DNA of 64,000 nucleotides from Chiridota heheva. Lineage: Eukaryota; Echinodermata; Holothuroidea; Apodida; Chiridotidae. This document shows, one piece after another, positions 12,089 to 23,136 of the stretch. Under the pieces are notes generated by a model. It searched no databases, was not told the origin of the DNA, and saw nothing but the letters and a program-made list of their open reading frames with translations. The stretch is taken from the NCBI GenBank assembly GCA_020152595.1, contig JAIGNY010002236.1, forward strand, positions 1,007,501 through 1,071,500, written 5' to 3'. The translations under genes and the position numbers were made by a program. Each line of letters starts with the position of its first letter. Position 1 is the stretch's first letter.

Positions 12089-12225
12089 TGTGTTTCCAAT
12101 GTTACAATAAAAGGTAAGAGAATAATGTTAGGTGACAAGTTTTTGGTGATAGGTTTAAAAGCAGTGGGGCGTTATAGGGGCATTTGCTCCCTCATGAGAT
12201 TGCTTTGCGCCCCATCTTCCCCCCA
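12075..12225 (+). pseudogene. Partial copy of HYR2 exon 3' end, donor and intron
   Basis: CTGTGTTTCCAATGTTACAA then TAAAAGGTAAGAG matches the end of HYR2 at 8700-8730. The following GGTGACAAGTTTTTGGTGAT and GAGATTGCTTT stretches match the intron after HYR2. The donor is intact, but there is no acceptor or exon start, so this is a fossil. Confidence 0.85.
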
Positions 12226-12635
12226 ACTTAATAATTATGCTTGTTGGATTTTGATTGTTGTGTATAATGTGCTTGTTGCAAATTCAAACAATGCTTTTCC
12301 ATAATAAGAATATGGTCAAAATTATAAAAAAAGTCTTGAAAATTAGCTTAGTAAATTTGTAAGTTCAGTTCCAAAAATGCGCATCTTTGAGTTGAGTTTT
12401 TCTTGTGGTAAACATGATTTATAGAAGTTTTTCTAAAAAACACTTCCTCTTAATAGAACCTTTTCTCAATCTTTTGGAGCATGGAGAATTGGAGTTTACA
12501 AATTATGTTTCAAAGTCACATTTCGACTTTCATTATTACCTATAATGATAATAAAAATAATAATAATAATAATAATAATAATCAAGTTTTGTAGGATTGA
12601 ATGATCGCTATATTTATCTTTGTGTTTGCAGGATA
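12226..12635. other. Intronic, AAT microsatellite only
   Basis: An (AAT)n tract at about 12545-12582; nothing else recognised. Confidence 0.6.
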
Positions 12636-13205
12636 TTAAAGGATTAGTTCAGGGGTCATGCATGTCCATTTTATATAAAAGAGGACTTCAAAAGAAATAT
12701 AATGGTGAAGAATGCATTTCAAAATCTTATTCCATTACAGAGATATTCAAGTTTAAAGTTTGGTATCATTTCTGTAAAAACGACTGAAATTAGACTAGTT
12801 GTGATGTCACAGCCTCAGATTCCTCAGTCTTTATGTATTTCAAAGAAAGTTATTTAATTTTTTCACTATTTAGATTGTTTATCTTTAAACTTTTTTCAGG
12901 AGGTGTATTATAAATACCTTTCCTAGATTCAGTTTTACTACTATTTTTGACATATCCTATGGTATTTAAGCCACCAAATTGTGAAACAAAATATGATAGA
13001 ATACATAAAGACTTTGAGGAATCTGAGGCTATGACATCACAACTAGTCTGATTTCAGTCGTTTCTACACAAATGAAAACAAACTTTAAATTTAAATATCT
13101 CCTTAACGGAATAAGATTTTTGAATGCTTTCTTTACCATTTTGTTTGTTTTGAAGTCCTCTTTCATATAAGATAAATATGTTTGACCACTGGACTAAACC
13201 TTTAA
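12636..13205. mobile_element. Foldback MITE, ~570 bp with ~200-bp inverted arms
   Basis: The left arm (12636-12832) starts TTAAAGGATTAGTTCAG and contains GAGGACTTCAAAAGAAA and ACTAGTTGTGATGTCACAGC. The right arm (13008-13205) is its reverse complement and ends in CTAAACCTTTAA. Between the arms lies an AT-rich spacer. A second member is at 39356-40215. No ORF, so non-autonomous. Confidence 0.85.
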
Positions 13206-13445
13206 AATGATGAGTTGTGTGAAGATGAAATGTTATATAACAATTATTAAAAAAACTTTAAAATTGAGAGTGATCAATAATTTGGAGATCTGGAAGTATG
13301 CAAATATCAACGTCATGAAATGTCAATGTTTAGAAAATGAAGAGCCCATCACTTAATAGTATTCTTGTTTTGATTTGAAAACTGAAAATGACCAATTTTT
13401 ATTTCTTATTTTATTCAAACTTTGAACATTTCATTTTGATTTCAG

Positions 13446-13688
13446 ATTCAACCCCACCTGTGATCAGCAACTGCACCGCAAACTCAACAGTCGCTACCGA
13501 CGCAGGCCTGCCTACGGCCAATGTATCCTGGACTGATCCATCAGTTGAAGAATATCAGGGAAATTTCACGATTGTGTACAATCAACAGAATGGGGACGCT
13601 TTTCCAATTGGAACAACGGTTGTGATCGTGACGGTGACTGATGATGTTGGTCTGACTGACATGTGTGAATTCCATGTCGTTGTGCAAG
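13446..13688 (+). CDS. HYR domain exon 4 (HYR4)
   Basis: 81 codons, phase 1-1; acceptor TTTCAG, donor GTAAGT. Motifs are DSTPPVISNCTANST, ANVSWTDPSVEEYQGN, FPIGTTVVIVTVTDDVG and DMCEFHVVVQG. The usual acidic turn DNSG is replaced by EEYQGN, and the Ala-x-Asp turn by VTDDVG. Cysteine pair present. Confidence 0.92.
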
Positions 13689-14540
13689 GTAAGTCCACGC
13701 CAGGTTGCCATGATGTAGCTAGATATTCTATCTTATCATATTGTATCGGTTTCTCATAACGTTTAATATCACATTTCCACAAATCTCATTGTGCGCCAAT
13801 TAAATCCTTTTGGTTGCAGCTGGAGACAGCGCCCTAAACATGACTAGACTGGGACTGAGAGTGAATAAACACCATGTTTTCATGGTTCTTTTTTAATAGC
13901 TCTCTCAACAGAGAACCAGATGTTGAATTTGTACATCATTCAACTGTTGGTGTACACCATTCAACCATTACCACCTCTCTCAACAGCAGAGGCAGTGAAA
14001 GATGTTGAATTTGGGGGGTACAGGATCTGAGGGCACTTTCCAACTGTCATATTTTTAAAGCATGTAGCACAGCAACATAGCTTTATATAGTCAACCTTCC
14101 CCCCCCCCTCCCCACATGGAAATTTCTAAACTTGTATAGGTCTAAATATTACTGGTGACCCATTTTCTTTTGTTAATAACTGCTTAAAAACTCAAGATAT
14201 TTTGATCCAAAATTTGGTAAAATAGAACAATGTTACATTAAAATCTACAACAATTGGAAAATGAATATATCATAAGTCTTGAAACCGGAAGGATTTAGAC
14301 TTAAAAATCATGATTAGCCAATTGTATTGGTCATAATTTGGAATATATTTAATGTCTAAGATAATGTGAAAAGCAAAAGGGTCCTTAGAATTATTCAAGA
14401 GACCATCTTTTTTTTTTGCTGATAATAAGTGTAACTCGGTATCAGTGTGAATTAGACCAGATGGCCGAACTTCACACCCAGTCTTCAGCCAGTCAGTGGC
14501 AAGGGTCCCCATTGTATGTTTTTGGCCAGAGTTCAAATTA
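13689..14540. other. Intronic, L2-like repeat fragment possible
   Basis: The 13880-14030 part shares ACCATTCAACCATT and adjacent text with the repeat at 52403-52745. The remainder shows no gene. Confidence 0.4.
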
Positions 14541-14544
14541 ATGG

Positions 14545-15450
14545 CGCTCCACGAGTAAAATTTGGGGTATTTTGCTTGATGTTTGTGTTACTTTCTTCAA
14601 TCTGTCAATAAAAAAAAAAATCAATTATAATAAGGGTACGTGATTAATTCTTATTATTTGAAATAACACTTTATTTCTGAAAAGGGGCACCTTTTAAACT
14701 TCACAAAGAAGATTGGGGAGGACACATCAGTTTATGTCATGACAATGGCCCTGGTTCAAATAGTACTTTTTGCCCCGTATGGCCATTTTCAAAGATGCCC
14801 CACTAATGAAATTTGGGGTGGCTCGCATGATCTAAAACGCCCCTACTGTAAAGAGTTGGCAAAAATTATAAGCTGGGAAAATAAATGGTATAGGCAGAGG
14901 CGAAGGCTTTTTAAGTATGAAAATTCAAATATGTGTAGGGCTGTTGGGTCCCCCCTCCCAACTTTGTCCTAGGAAAAATCCTGAATAGCGTATGTACGCG
15001 AAGTGTGTGAAATGTTACATTTTTGTTCTCTTATGGCGATACTTGCCTTACTTTCTTTAATTTAAAATCACTTTTTTATCTCTGTAAAAGGGCACCTTTT
15101 AATCTTTACAAAGAAGGTGTGAGAGGGCACGTCAGTTTATGTCATGACAATGGCCCGGGTCCAAGTAGTAAGTTTTCCCTCCGTGGATGCATGTTAAAGA
15201 TGCCCCACTAATGAAATTTGGAAAAGTCCTAGGTTAAAACGTTTTTTTTAGGAATTATAAGCTGGGAAAGCAAAGGTAGGCAGAGATAAAGGCCTTCTGG
15301 GTATAAAACAAGTCCAATATATAGGGCTGTTGGGCCCTAACTTTGTCTTTAGGGGAAATTGAGAATAGTGAAATTGTACAATTTTAGTCTTTTTAGGGCA
15401 ATATTTGTGTTACCTTTGTCAGTGAAAAGAACATATATATAGTCTGTGAA
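14545..15450 (+). repeat. ~420-bp direct repeat, two copies plus a stub
   Basis: Copy 1 (about 14545-14970) and copy 2 (about 15030-15345) share GGGCACCTTTTAA, CAGTTTATGTCATGACAATG, GATGCCCCACTAATGAAATT, ATTATAAGCTGGGAAA and TAGGGCTGTTGGG. A third fragment begins near 15385. Confidence 0.75.
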
Positions 15451-15467
15451 GAAAAAGGTTTTCATGT

Positions 15468-15655
15468 TTGAAAGGGCAGGTTCTTTCTCTAAAAAGGCAC
15501 TTGTCCTCTTTGAAAGGGCACATTTACTTTAAAAAAAAAGCACTTTTCCTTCTGAAAAGTGCCCTTTTCCTTCTAAAAAAGGGCACTTTGCCTTCAGAAA
15601 GAGGGCACTTTTTCTTCAGAAAAAGAGCACTTTTCCCTCTGATAAAGGGCACATA
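15468..15655. repeat. Hairpin-prone AAAGGGCAC / GTGCCCTTTT cluster
   Basis: About seven ~30-bp degenerate units of AAAGGGCACTTTTCCTTC, with one inverted unit (GAAAAGTGCCCTTTTC) in the middle. Sequence from 15661 to 16160 shows no feature. Confidence 0.7.
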
Positions 15656-16162
15656 AAATGACTTTCAAAAAAAATACTGCATAGTAACAAAGCATACAGT
15701 AAAATGTAGGTTAAAACATCAGGTACTACTCAAGTTTAGTAAAAAATAGAAATCAGTCTGAGGTCAAAGAAGCGAGCGTCATGAAATAAAGAAAAAGCAG
15801 GCTGAGGTCAAAGAAGCAAGCGTTATAAAATAAAGAAAAAGCAAATGTAAAATCCAAAACAGTAAAACTTGTTGAAATAATGAAGTAAACAATGTTATGA
15901 CCACTTTGTTTAGCAAAGTACATGTAAGGAATTTTGTGGGTTTCTTAGCACACAAAATGGTTTATTCAAATTCACAGCAGCGTTTACTGTGTAAGTCTAT
16001 GTACATTTGGTTCTAGTTACCAATGTTTTGCCTTTTTTGAGCAGTGTTTTTTTTTATTCAGTGCCATCTGAACAAATAGTTACATCCGTTGTCACCCTTG
16101 GGACTTGTGAAATCATAAGAATTGATTTTGTGGTGTTTTTAGCTGGTTCCTGGGTGTGCAAT

Positions 16163-16286
16163 TGTTAATTATTTTTCTCTTTTTAACGCAGATTTAATCC
16201 CAGTGTCTTCACCTTTTAAGATTGTGGTTATTTTTCTCTTTCTAGCGCAGATTTAATCCCAGTGTCTGCACCTTTTAAGATCGTGG
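16163..16286 (+). repeat. ~60-bp tandem duplication with cryptic acceptors
   Basis: Two copies of (T/C)TCTTT(T/C)TAACGCAG or AGCGCAG followed by ATTTAATCCCAGTGTCT. Each presents a pyrimidine tract plus CAG, as in a splice acceptor, but no open HYR frame follows. Confidence 0.75.
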
Positions 16287-16453
16287 TGCATGCATACTGC
16301 TATTGCCACTAACGTCCACAATTATAGTATAAAGCAAGCCCCTCCTCCTGACAGGCATCACTTCACAATTCTCTGTCATGTAAATTTGTGATTTATCATG
16401 TAAAGGATTATAAAATGGAAAAAACAAGGCTCAGTGACAGAAAGGTCTGAGGC

Positions 16454-16624
16454 AAATAGTTACCATGGTGCCAAATAGTTACCATGGTGTTAAATAGTTA
16501 CCATGGTGTTAAATAGTTACCATGGTGCCAAATAGTTACCATGGTGCCAAATAGTTACCATGGTGCCAAATAGTTACCATGGTGCCAAATAGTTACCATA
16601 GTGCCAAATAGTTACCATGGTGCT
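16454..16624 (+). repeat. 19-bp minisatellite, 9 copies, just before the double HYR exon
   Basis: Nine contiguous units of AAATAGTTACCATGGTGCC with few substitutions; each has the palindromic core CCATGG. The array ends 31 nt before exon 16656. Confidence 0.95.
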
Positions 16625-16655
16625 TAGCTAACTTTGATCATTTTTCCTTGTGTAG

Positions 16656-17141
16656 ATACTGAGGATCCAGTCATCTCTCAGTCAGTTGATCCTCTCATCA
16701 CCATGGTAACTGATCCTGGTGTTGCCACAGCTGTCGTGAATTGGACAGAACCGATCTTTACCGACAATTCAAACATGATCACTGTCACGTCGAGCAATCC
16801 ACAGTTCTTTGCATTCCCAATCGGAAACACCACCGTCACGTATAACGCCACCGACCCGTCAGGAAATGTTGCTAGCCTCTCATTTGTGGTAGAGGTAGTA
16901 GATGCAGAGGAACCGGTAATAACTGGTTGCCCAAGCAACCAGACCATCTTTACTGACCTGAATGAAGCTTATGGAACAGCAAATTGGACTGAACCAACTA
17001 TTACAGACAATTCGGGAAATTTTACTTACTTGTCCTACCCAATGTCACCCATGCAAGTAAATGCAACTGCGAGGATTTTGTACCGCGTTGAAGATGATGC
17101 TGGAAACTTGGCGGAATGTGAATTCTTTTTTACTGTCGTTG
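16656..17141 (+). CDS. Double HYR exon 5 (HYR5 + HYR6)
   Basis: 162 codons, phase 1-1; acceptor TGTGTAG, donor GTAAGT. It is the only exon here with two HYR domains. HYR5 (residues ~1-82) has DTEDPVISQ, VVNWTEPIFTDNSN, FPIGNTTVTYNATDPSGN and ASLSFVVEV. HYR6 follows directly with DAEEPVITGCPSN, TANWTEPTITDNSGN, ARILYRVEDDAGN and AECEFFFTVVG. HYR5 lacks both canonical cysteines (Gln-Ser-Val-Asp-Pro in place of x-Cys-Pro; Ser-Leu-Ser in place of x-Cys-x), while HYR6 has both. The inter-domain Asp falls exactly where every other domain has an intron, so precise loss of an intron is likely. Confidence 0.93.
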
Positions 17142-17267
17142 GTAAGTCTTTGGTGTTAAATTTTAACAGACCAAATGATTATAACTGGTTAGTTATATAC
17201 ATGAACAGCATATGAACAGGTATAATTTTATGTTCACCAGAGAGATCTTTCAATTCTGAACAGAATG

Positions 17268-17430
17268 CTGGGAACAAGGGTGGGGTGGAGGGAACAGTGA
17301 ATTTTGTGGCGGGAACATGGGTGGGGTGTGGAGGGAAGATGGGTGGGTGTGGAGGGAACATGGGTGGGTGTGGAGGGAACATGGGTGGGTGTGGAGGAAC
17401 ATGGGTGAATTTTGTGTGGAGGGAACGGGA
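17268..17430 (+). repeat. ~24-bp G-rich minisatellite
   Basis: Units of GGAACATGGGTGGGTGTGGA in the intron after the double HYR exon, degenerate at the edges. Confidence 0.85.
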
Positions 17431-17756
17431 TTTTGTGGAGTAAGCAGCACCTCTGAAAATTGCCACTGTGACAACAAAATATGAACTTGAATTCAAAATC
17501 AGTCATTTTTTATGGTTTGAGAATTTTGTGATCATACTTGAAAAAGTATGTTGGTTCCTGTTGATGAAAACTTGAGAGAAATGTAAATTTAGACAAAAGA
17601 GATGGTGTTCAGATCTCAAAGATCAAAGTGTGAACTTGGTAATGCTTAACTTACAGTAACTGAGTTGCATGGGAAATTTTTGGATGCTTAATATGAAATA
17701 CTTATAATATTTTTTGCCAAATCTGTCTGTGATAATTGTAGAGGCATTTTTAGCTC

Positions 17757-19120
17757 GACTATTCAAAGAATAGTCAAGCTATGCTACTACCGTCGGCGTC
17801 GGCTTCCGGGAAAGTTTTGGTTAGAGTTTTGTAAAGTTTTCATAACTTAAGTTATTAATGGTGTACATTCATGTGACTTGGCATGGGGTAGGGGACATGG
17901 GTACTGATTAATTGAGTATGATTGGAGGGTTGTGTGTGCATACTAATTAGCTCATTTGCATAACAATGAAAATATTTGTCAGGTCAAAGTTTTGGTTATT
18001 GTTTTGGTTAAAGTTTTTGGTTAAAAACTTTGGCTAAAGTTTTCATAACTTATGAATGGTGTACATTCATGTTACTTGGCATAGGGTAGAGGACATGGGT
18101 ACTGATCAATTGAGTATGATTGAAGGGTTGTGTGTGCATACTAATTAAGCTTATTTGCATAAAATAAAAATATTTTGTCAGGTCAAAGTTTTGGGGTAAA
18201 GTTTTTGGTTAAAAATTTAGCTAAAGTTTTCATAACTTATAAATGGTGTACATTCATGTTACTTGGCATAGGGTAGAAGACATGGGTACTGATCAATTGA
18301 GTATGATTGGAGGGTTGTGTGTGCATACTAATTAGCTTATTTGCATAACAATGAAAATATTTGTCAGGTCAAAGTTTTGGTTATTGTTTTGGTTAAAGTT
18401 TTTGGTTAAAAAATTTGGCTAAAGTTTTCATAACTTATGAATGGTGTACATTCATGTTTTGCATAGGGTAGAGGACATGGGTACTGATCAATTGAGTATG
18501 ATTTGTGCATACTAATTAGCTTATTTGCATAACAATGAAAATATTTGTCAGGTTAAAGTTTTGGTTATTGTTTTGGTTAAAGTTTTTGGTTAAAAAATTT
18601 AGCTAAAGTTTTCATAACTTATGAATGGTGTACATTCATGTTACTTGGCATGGGGTAGGGGACATGGGTACTGATCAATTGAGTATGATTGAGGGTTGTG
18701 TGTGCATACTAATTAAGCTTATTTGCATAAAAATGAAAATATTTTGTCAGGTCAAAGTTTTGGTTATTGTTTTGGTTAAAGTTTTTGGTTAAAAAATTTA
18801 GCTAAAGTTTTCATAACTTATAAATGGTGTACATTCATGTTACTTGGTATAGGGGTAGAGGACATGGGTACTGATCAAATGAACATGATTGGAGGATTGT
18901 GTGTGCATATTATTTAGCTTATTTGCATAACAATATACTTTTGTACAAAATGTTTAACATTTATGTGCTCATACCTTAAGTTATGAATGATGTACATTCA
19001 TGTAACTTGGCACAGGGGTAGAGGACATGGGGACTGTTCAAATAAGCATGATTGGGGATTGTGTGTGCATATTAATTAGCCTATTTGCATCAGAATGGAA
19101 ATATTTGTATCTATATATCT
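17757..19120 (+). repeat. ~190-bp tandem repeat, about 7 units, decaying distally
   Basis: It starts with a short inverted repeat (AGCTCGACTATTC ... GAATAGTCAAGCT). Units recur with CATAACTTATGAATGGTGTA near 17841, 18044, 18231, 18429, 18613, 18812 and (diverged) 18970. Each also carries GGACATGGGTACTGATCAA, GCATACTAATTAGC and TTATTTGCATAA. Fainter copies continue to about 19510. Confidence 0.85.
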
Positions 19121-20126
19121 TAAATTAAAGTGGGAGTGCGGATTTTGTTTGCACAAAGGATCATATATGTTAAGAACATTGTGTACACGTAATGTTGAGG
19201 TGTAATGTGCATATTAATTAGGTTATTTGCATAACAAATGACTTGCGTACAAAATATTTAACCTGAGATAATAATTTGCTATTTGGTTCAGTGGTAGAGG
19301 GCATTGGTACTGTTCAGTTGAGCATGATTGGGGGATTGTGTGTGCATAATAATTAGCCTGTTTGCATAGCAATAAAAATATTTGTATATGTGATATCTCT
19401 TAAATTAAAGTGGGTATGATGATTTTGCTTAAACAAATGATCATATAGTATATGTGAAGAGCATTGTTCACACTTAATGGTAAGGTATAGTGTGCATTTG
19501 CTGCAATATGTATGACCTGAGATCAAAAATATATGGCTTATGACTTACTAACTTCATATTTCTAGTTTTGTTATGATATTGACATTCCCGACATGAAAAG
19601 CAATTAAAATGTTTGTCTTGCCATGAATAAAGAAACAAATAAAAAGTTTTCTGCTTCTAAAGAATGTTAAATTAGGTGTTTGGGAATTATAAATAATAAG
19701 CAGAATGTGGGGTAAAAGATGGCATGATGATAAAGTGGCTGAAGGAATTAGGATGAGGTTAGTGGGACAGGGTGGAATTGTATGTAGGGCTGGGTGCGGT
19801 GGGATGTTGATCAGGATGTGTTGGCTTGTAAGAGAGGGTGGATTGGTACGTAGAACAGGGTGGGTTGGCATGTGGAACTGGGTGGGTTGACTTGTGGGAC
19901 AGGACGGAATGGCATGTGGTGGGATGTCATCTGGATTTCAGTTGTGATGGCATGTGGGTCATGCAAGTAGTGGAATGACATACAGTATCTTTCTGAGTTA
20001 CTTGAGCTTTTTTTGTCTTAAAATATCTAGGAAACCTCAAAGATATTTTGAAGCTTGTAGTGCAAATGAAAATGTAAGTGCATCTTTCAAAGCTCAAGTA
20101 ATTTTAAATCATCTGCCTCTGCTACC
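19121..20126. other. Intronic, no gene recognised
   Basis: Decayed continuation of the preceding tandem repeat to about 19510, then a G/T-rich stretch at 19700-19960 with loose GGGTGGGTTGGCATGTGG-type repeats. Confidence 0.5.
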
Positions 20127-20129
20127 ATA

Positions 20130-20615
20130 TCCTTTCTCGTATCGACAACGTTCATATTACCCGTCTTAGAATTGGTCACACCCACCTCACTCACTCCCAC
20201 CTCCTTATTGGTTCCCCCCAACCCCTCTGTAACAATTGCCACTGCATCCTCACAATCCAACACGTTCTCCTTGCTTGCCCCCTGTACAACCTTCCCAGAG
20301 CTTCTCTCGCTCCCCACAACTCAATTGCTGAGTTCTTCCAAAAATCCTCCAGATAAAATAGTCTCCTTCCTTCAGCATGCATCCTCTACAACCATATTTA
20401 ATTCTCCTCTTCCACCCCCTCTCTACTTTGTTTTTAGTTTTACCCATGCACCTCCTCTCTCGATCACAGCTTTCTGGCTTTTGTTCTTGAATTTCTCTCA
20501 TTCTTCCCCTGGTCTCTTTCCTTACTACCTCTAAAATGATCTGACCTCTCAGGCACAATTTGACCTTCGTTGTCGTGGTGCCGTTAAGACCTCATCAAAC
20601 AAACAAACAAACAAA
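20130..20615 (+). mobile_element. LINE 3' fragment with (CAAA)n tail, copy A
   Basis: Family shared with 38664, 43903, 47025, 48770, 50328 and 53105. The 5' portion encodes a broken C-terminal LINE segment (IGHTHLTH, then a Cys/His stretch and FSLLAPCT). The 3' UTR carries GTGGTGCCGTTAAGACCTCA, followed by CAAA repeats. 5'-truncated, sense to the HYR gene. Confidence 0.8.
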
Positions 20616-20733
20616 AACTATATACTTCCCTCTATAAGCCCACTCTCTAAACTAGCTTTGAATAGTCAAGCGTACTGTCCTTTCGACAGTTCTAGTTTTA
20701 CTTCAACTCTACCTGTCATTGTTTTCTCTTCAG

Positions 20734-20988
20734 ACAATCAAAGTCCCGAGTTCCTGAACTGCCCGGCAAGTTCAATGGAAGTCTTTACCCCAGGAGCGGG
20801 TGCTGTCGATGCTAATGTAACTTTTGCAGCCAGCGTGTCTGATAATTTGGATACATCGGCAGCCTTAATTATACAGTCAAACCTGGACCTGTCCATCCCC
20901 TTACCCATCGGCACCTACATGGCTGATTACAACGTCACGGATTCTGCTGGCAATGTTGGTTATTGTAACTTCACCATTGTAGTTATTG
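20734..20988 (+). CDS. HYR domain exon 6 (HYR7)
   Basis: 85 codons, the longest single-domain exon in the window; phase 1-1; acceptor TCTTCAG, donor GTAAGT. Motifs are DNQSPEFLNCP, VTFAASVSDNLDTSA, LPIGTYMADYNVTDSAGN and GYCNFTIVVIG. The conserved Trp of the central strand is Phe (NVTFAA). It precedes a 5.1-kb intron filled mostly by two satellites. Confidence 0.9.
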
Positions 20989-20999
20989 GTAAGTTTTTG

Positions 21000-22061
21000 G
21001 TTTAAAGGGATGCTGGTGGCCGAAAAGTGAGGACGTATTTTCTGGAGTCTCACGATTATTTTAACACTTTTCGTGCATGTCATTGTACTGAAAACTTTTG
21101 ATTCAAGTGTTCAAATTAATCATAATAATTCTTTTGAATCCTGAATTATTTTTTCAACGACATAAGTATCTTAAATTAGACCTGTGTTATATCAAAATTC
21201 CCATGACTTTGCAAAAATGATGCTGCCCTCACATTTTGACTGAAGCTCCTTTAAAGCTTTTTAAAAGTTTCTTATAGCAGAATTCATATGTTGTAGTGTA
21301 TGCTTGACATGCCTAATGCAAATTTTCCCCTGTTAATTTGGTATTTTATGTCCATGGAGCGCACATTTTTGTATAGAGCTGGCTGTCTGACGGGTAGTCA
21401 CAGTAAAAACAATGTCTTTGTTCTCCTGGGCAGCCAGAGGAGTAATGAATTGATCCTCCCATGTAAAAGCTGGTGTACTGGATTGAGAGATGCACATAGC
21501 AAAGCAGAGTACACCATCCACATTCGGTGAACCAGTTTAGTAGCTTAATCTGTGGTAACACACCATCCAGTATAGGTTATTCAGGGGTACAGCCAGCCTT
21601 TCTGATTGGATAAGGTGGGGGGAGGGGGGAGGGGGGGGAGGGTCGCCAAGGGGAAAAAAGTGCTGACGGCAAAAAATTCTCCAGGCTAAATTTCATTGAA
21701 AAGTAACAAAGGATCTTCTCCTTAAATTCTGGACCTTTCGTCATATTTTTTCGACCTTATTTTGCTCTTTTTTTTTCTGTTTTCTGGACCTTTTTTACTG
21801 TATTAAACTTTTTGTGAGGGGTTGCATGGCCCTGTTGACACCCCTAGCTATACACCCATAAATAATGAATGGAGACTTTTTTTATTTCCTTGTTACCTAA
21901 TCTATTTTGCCTGTTGTTTTTACGTTTGTTACTAGTATCTCTTTTTCGTTACTTTCTATATGATTGTGTTGTACTGTATTTGATTATCATTTTTAAATGG
22001 ATTCTGCCTACTTAATAAAAAAAGTCTTTATTTTCTTCTCTGCTCCATTATTTTACTATTA
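21000..22061. other. Intronic, no gene recognised
   Basis: Includes a G-rich run at about 21618-21642. Short frames show no domain. Confidence 0.5.
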
Positions 22062-22854
22062 AATTATGTACACTTGATATCTGTACAATTATATACACTT
22101 GATCTATGTCCAACTATGCACACTTGATCTCTGTTCTATTATGCACACTTGATCGCTGTTCAATTATGCACACATGATCTATGTTCAATTATGTTCACTT
22201 GATCTCTGTTCTATTATGCACACTTCATTTCTGTTTTATTATGCACACTTGATCTCTGTTCTATTATGCACACTTGATCTCTGTTCTATTATGCACACTT
22301 GATCTATGTCCAATTATGCACACTTGATCTCTGTTCTATTATATACACTTGATCTATGTCCAATTATGCACACTTGATCTCTGTTCAATTATGCACACTT
22401 GATCTCTGTTCAATTATGTACACTAGATCTCTGTTCAATTATGTACACTTGATCTATGTTCAATTATGCACACTTGATCTCTGTTCTATTATGCACACTT
22501 GATTTCTGTTTTATTATGCACACTTGATCTCTGTTTTATTATGCACTTGGTCTCTGTTCTATTATGCACACTTGATCTCTGTTTTATTATGCACACTTGA
22601 TCTCTGTTTTATTATGCACACTTGATCTCTGTTCTATTATATACACTTGATCTATGTCCAATTATGCACACTTGATCTCTGTTCAATTATGCACACTTGA
22701 TCTCTGTTCAATTATGCACACTTGATCTCTGTTCAATTATGTACACTTGATCTCTGTTCAAATATGCACACTTGATCTATGTTCAATTATGTACACTTGA
22801 TCTATGTTCAATGATGTTCACTTGAACTCTGCTCAATTATGTACACTTGATCTA
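22062..22854 (+). repeat. 25-bp minisatellite, about 32 copies
   Basis: Units of ATTATGCACACTTGATCTCT followed by GTTCT, with frequent TATGTCCA and GTACAC variants. First of the two satellites in the 5.1-kb intron after HYR7. Confidence 0.95.
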
Positions 22855-23136
22855 GCTCTTTTCAATTGACTATTGATGACTAATTGTATCCATATTTGAT
22901 GCTGCTGATGCTATTTCTTTATGTTAGAGGTAAAATCCTGCCATAATGCTACAATTGGGCAAAATGAATTTCTTGTAATATGACTTTATTCCATTAATAA
23001 AATAATTGAAATTCGAAGATTTTTTAAAAATGATTTTATTAATTTTGTTGTAATTGAAGATATTCTTGTTAAATTCTATTGTTGAAAATGAAATTTCAGC
23101 CCAGGGATAAAAAGGTAATTGAACATTAGTAAACTA

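Noticed and set aside
17757..17790. Short palindrome AGCTCGACTATTC/GAATAGTCAAGCT as a regulatory hairpin
   Set aside because: It marks the start of a repeated-element array and shows no link to the exons; treated as part of the repeat.
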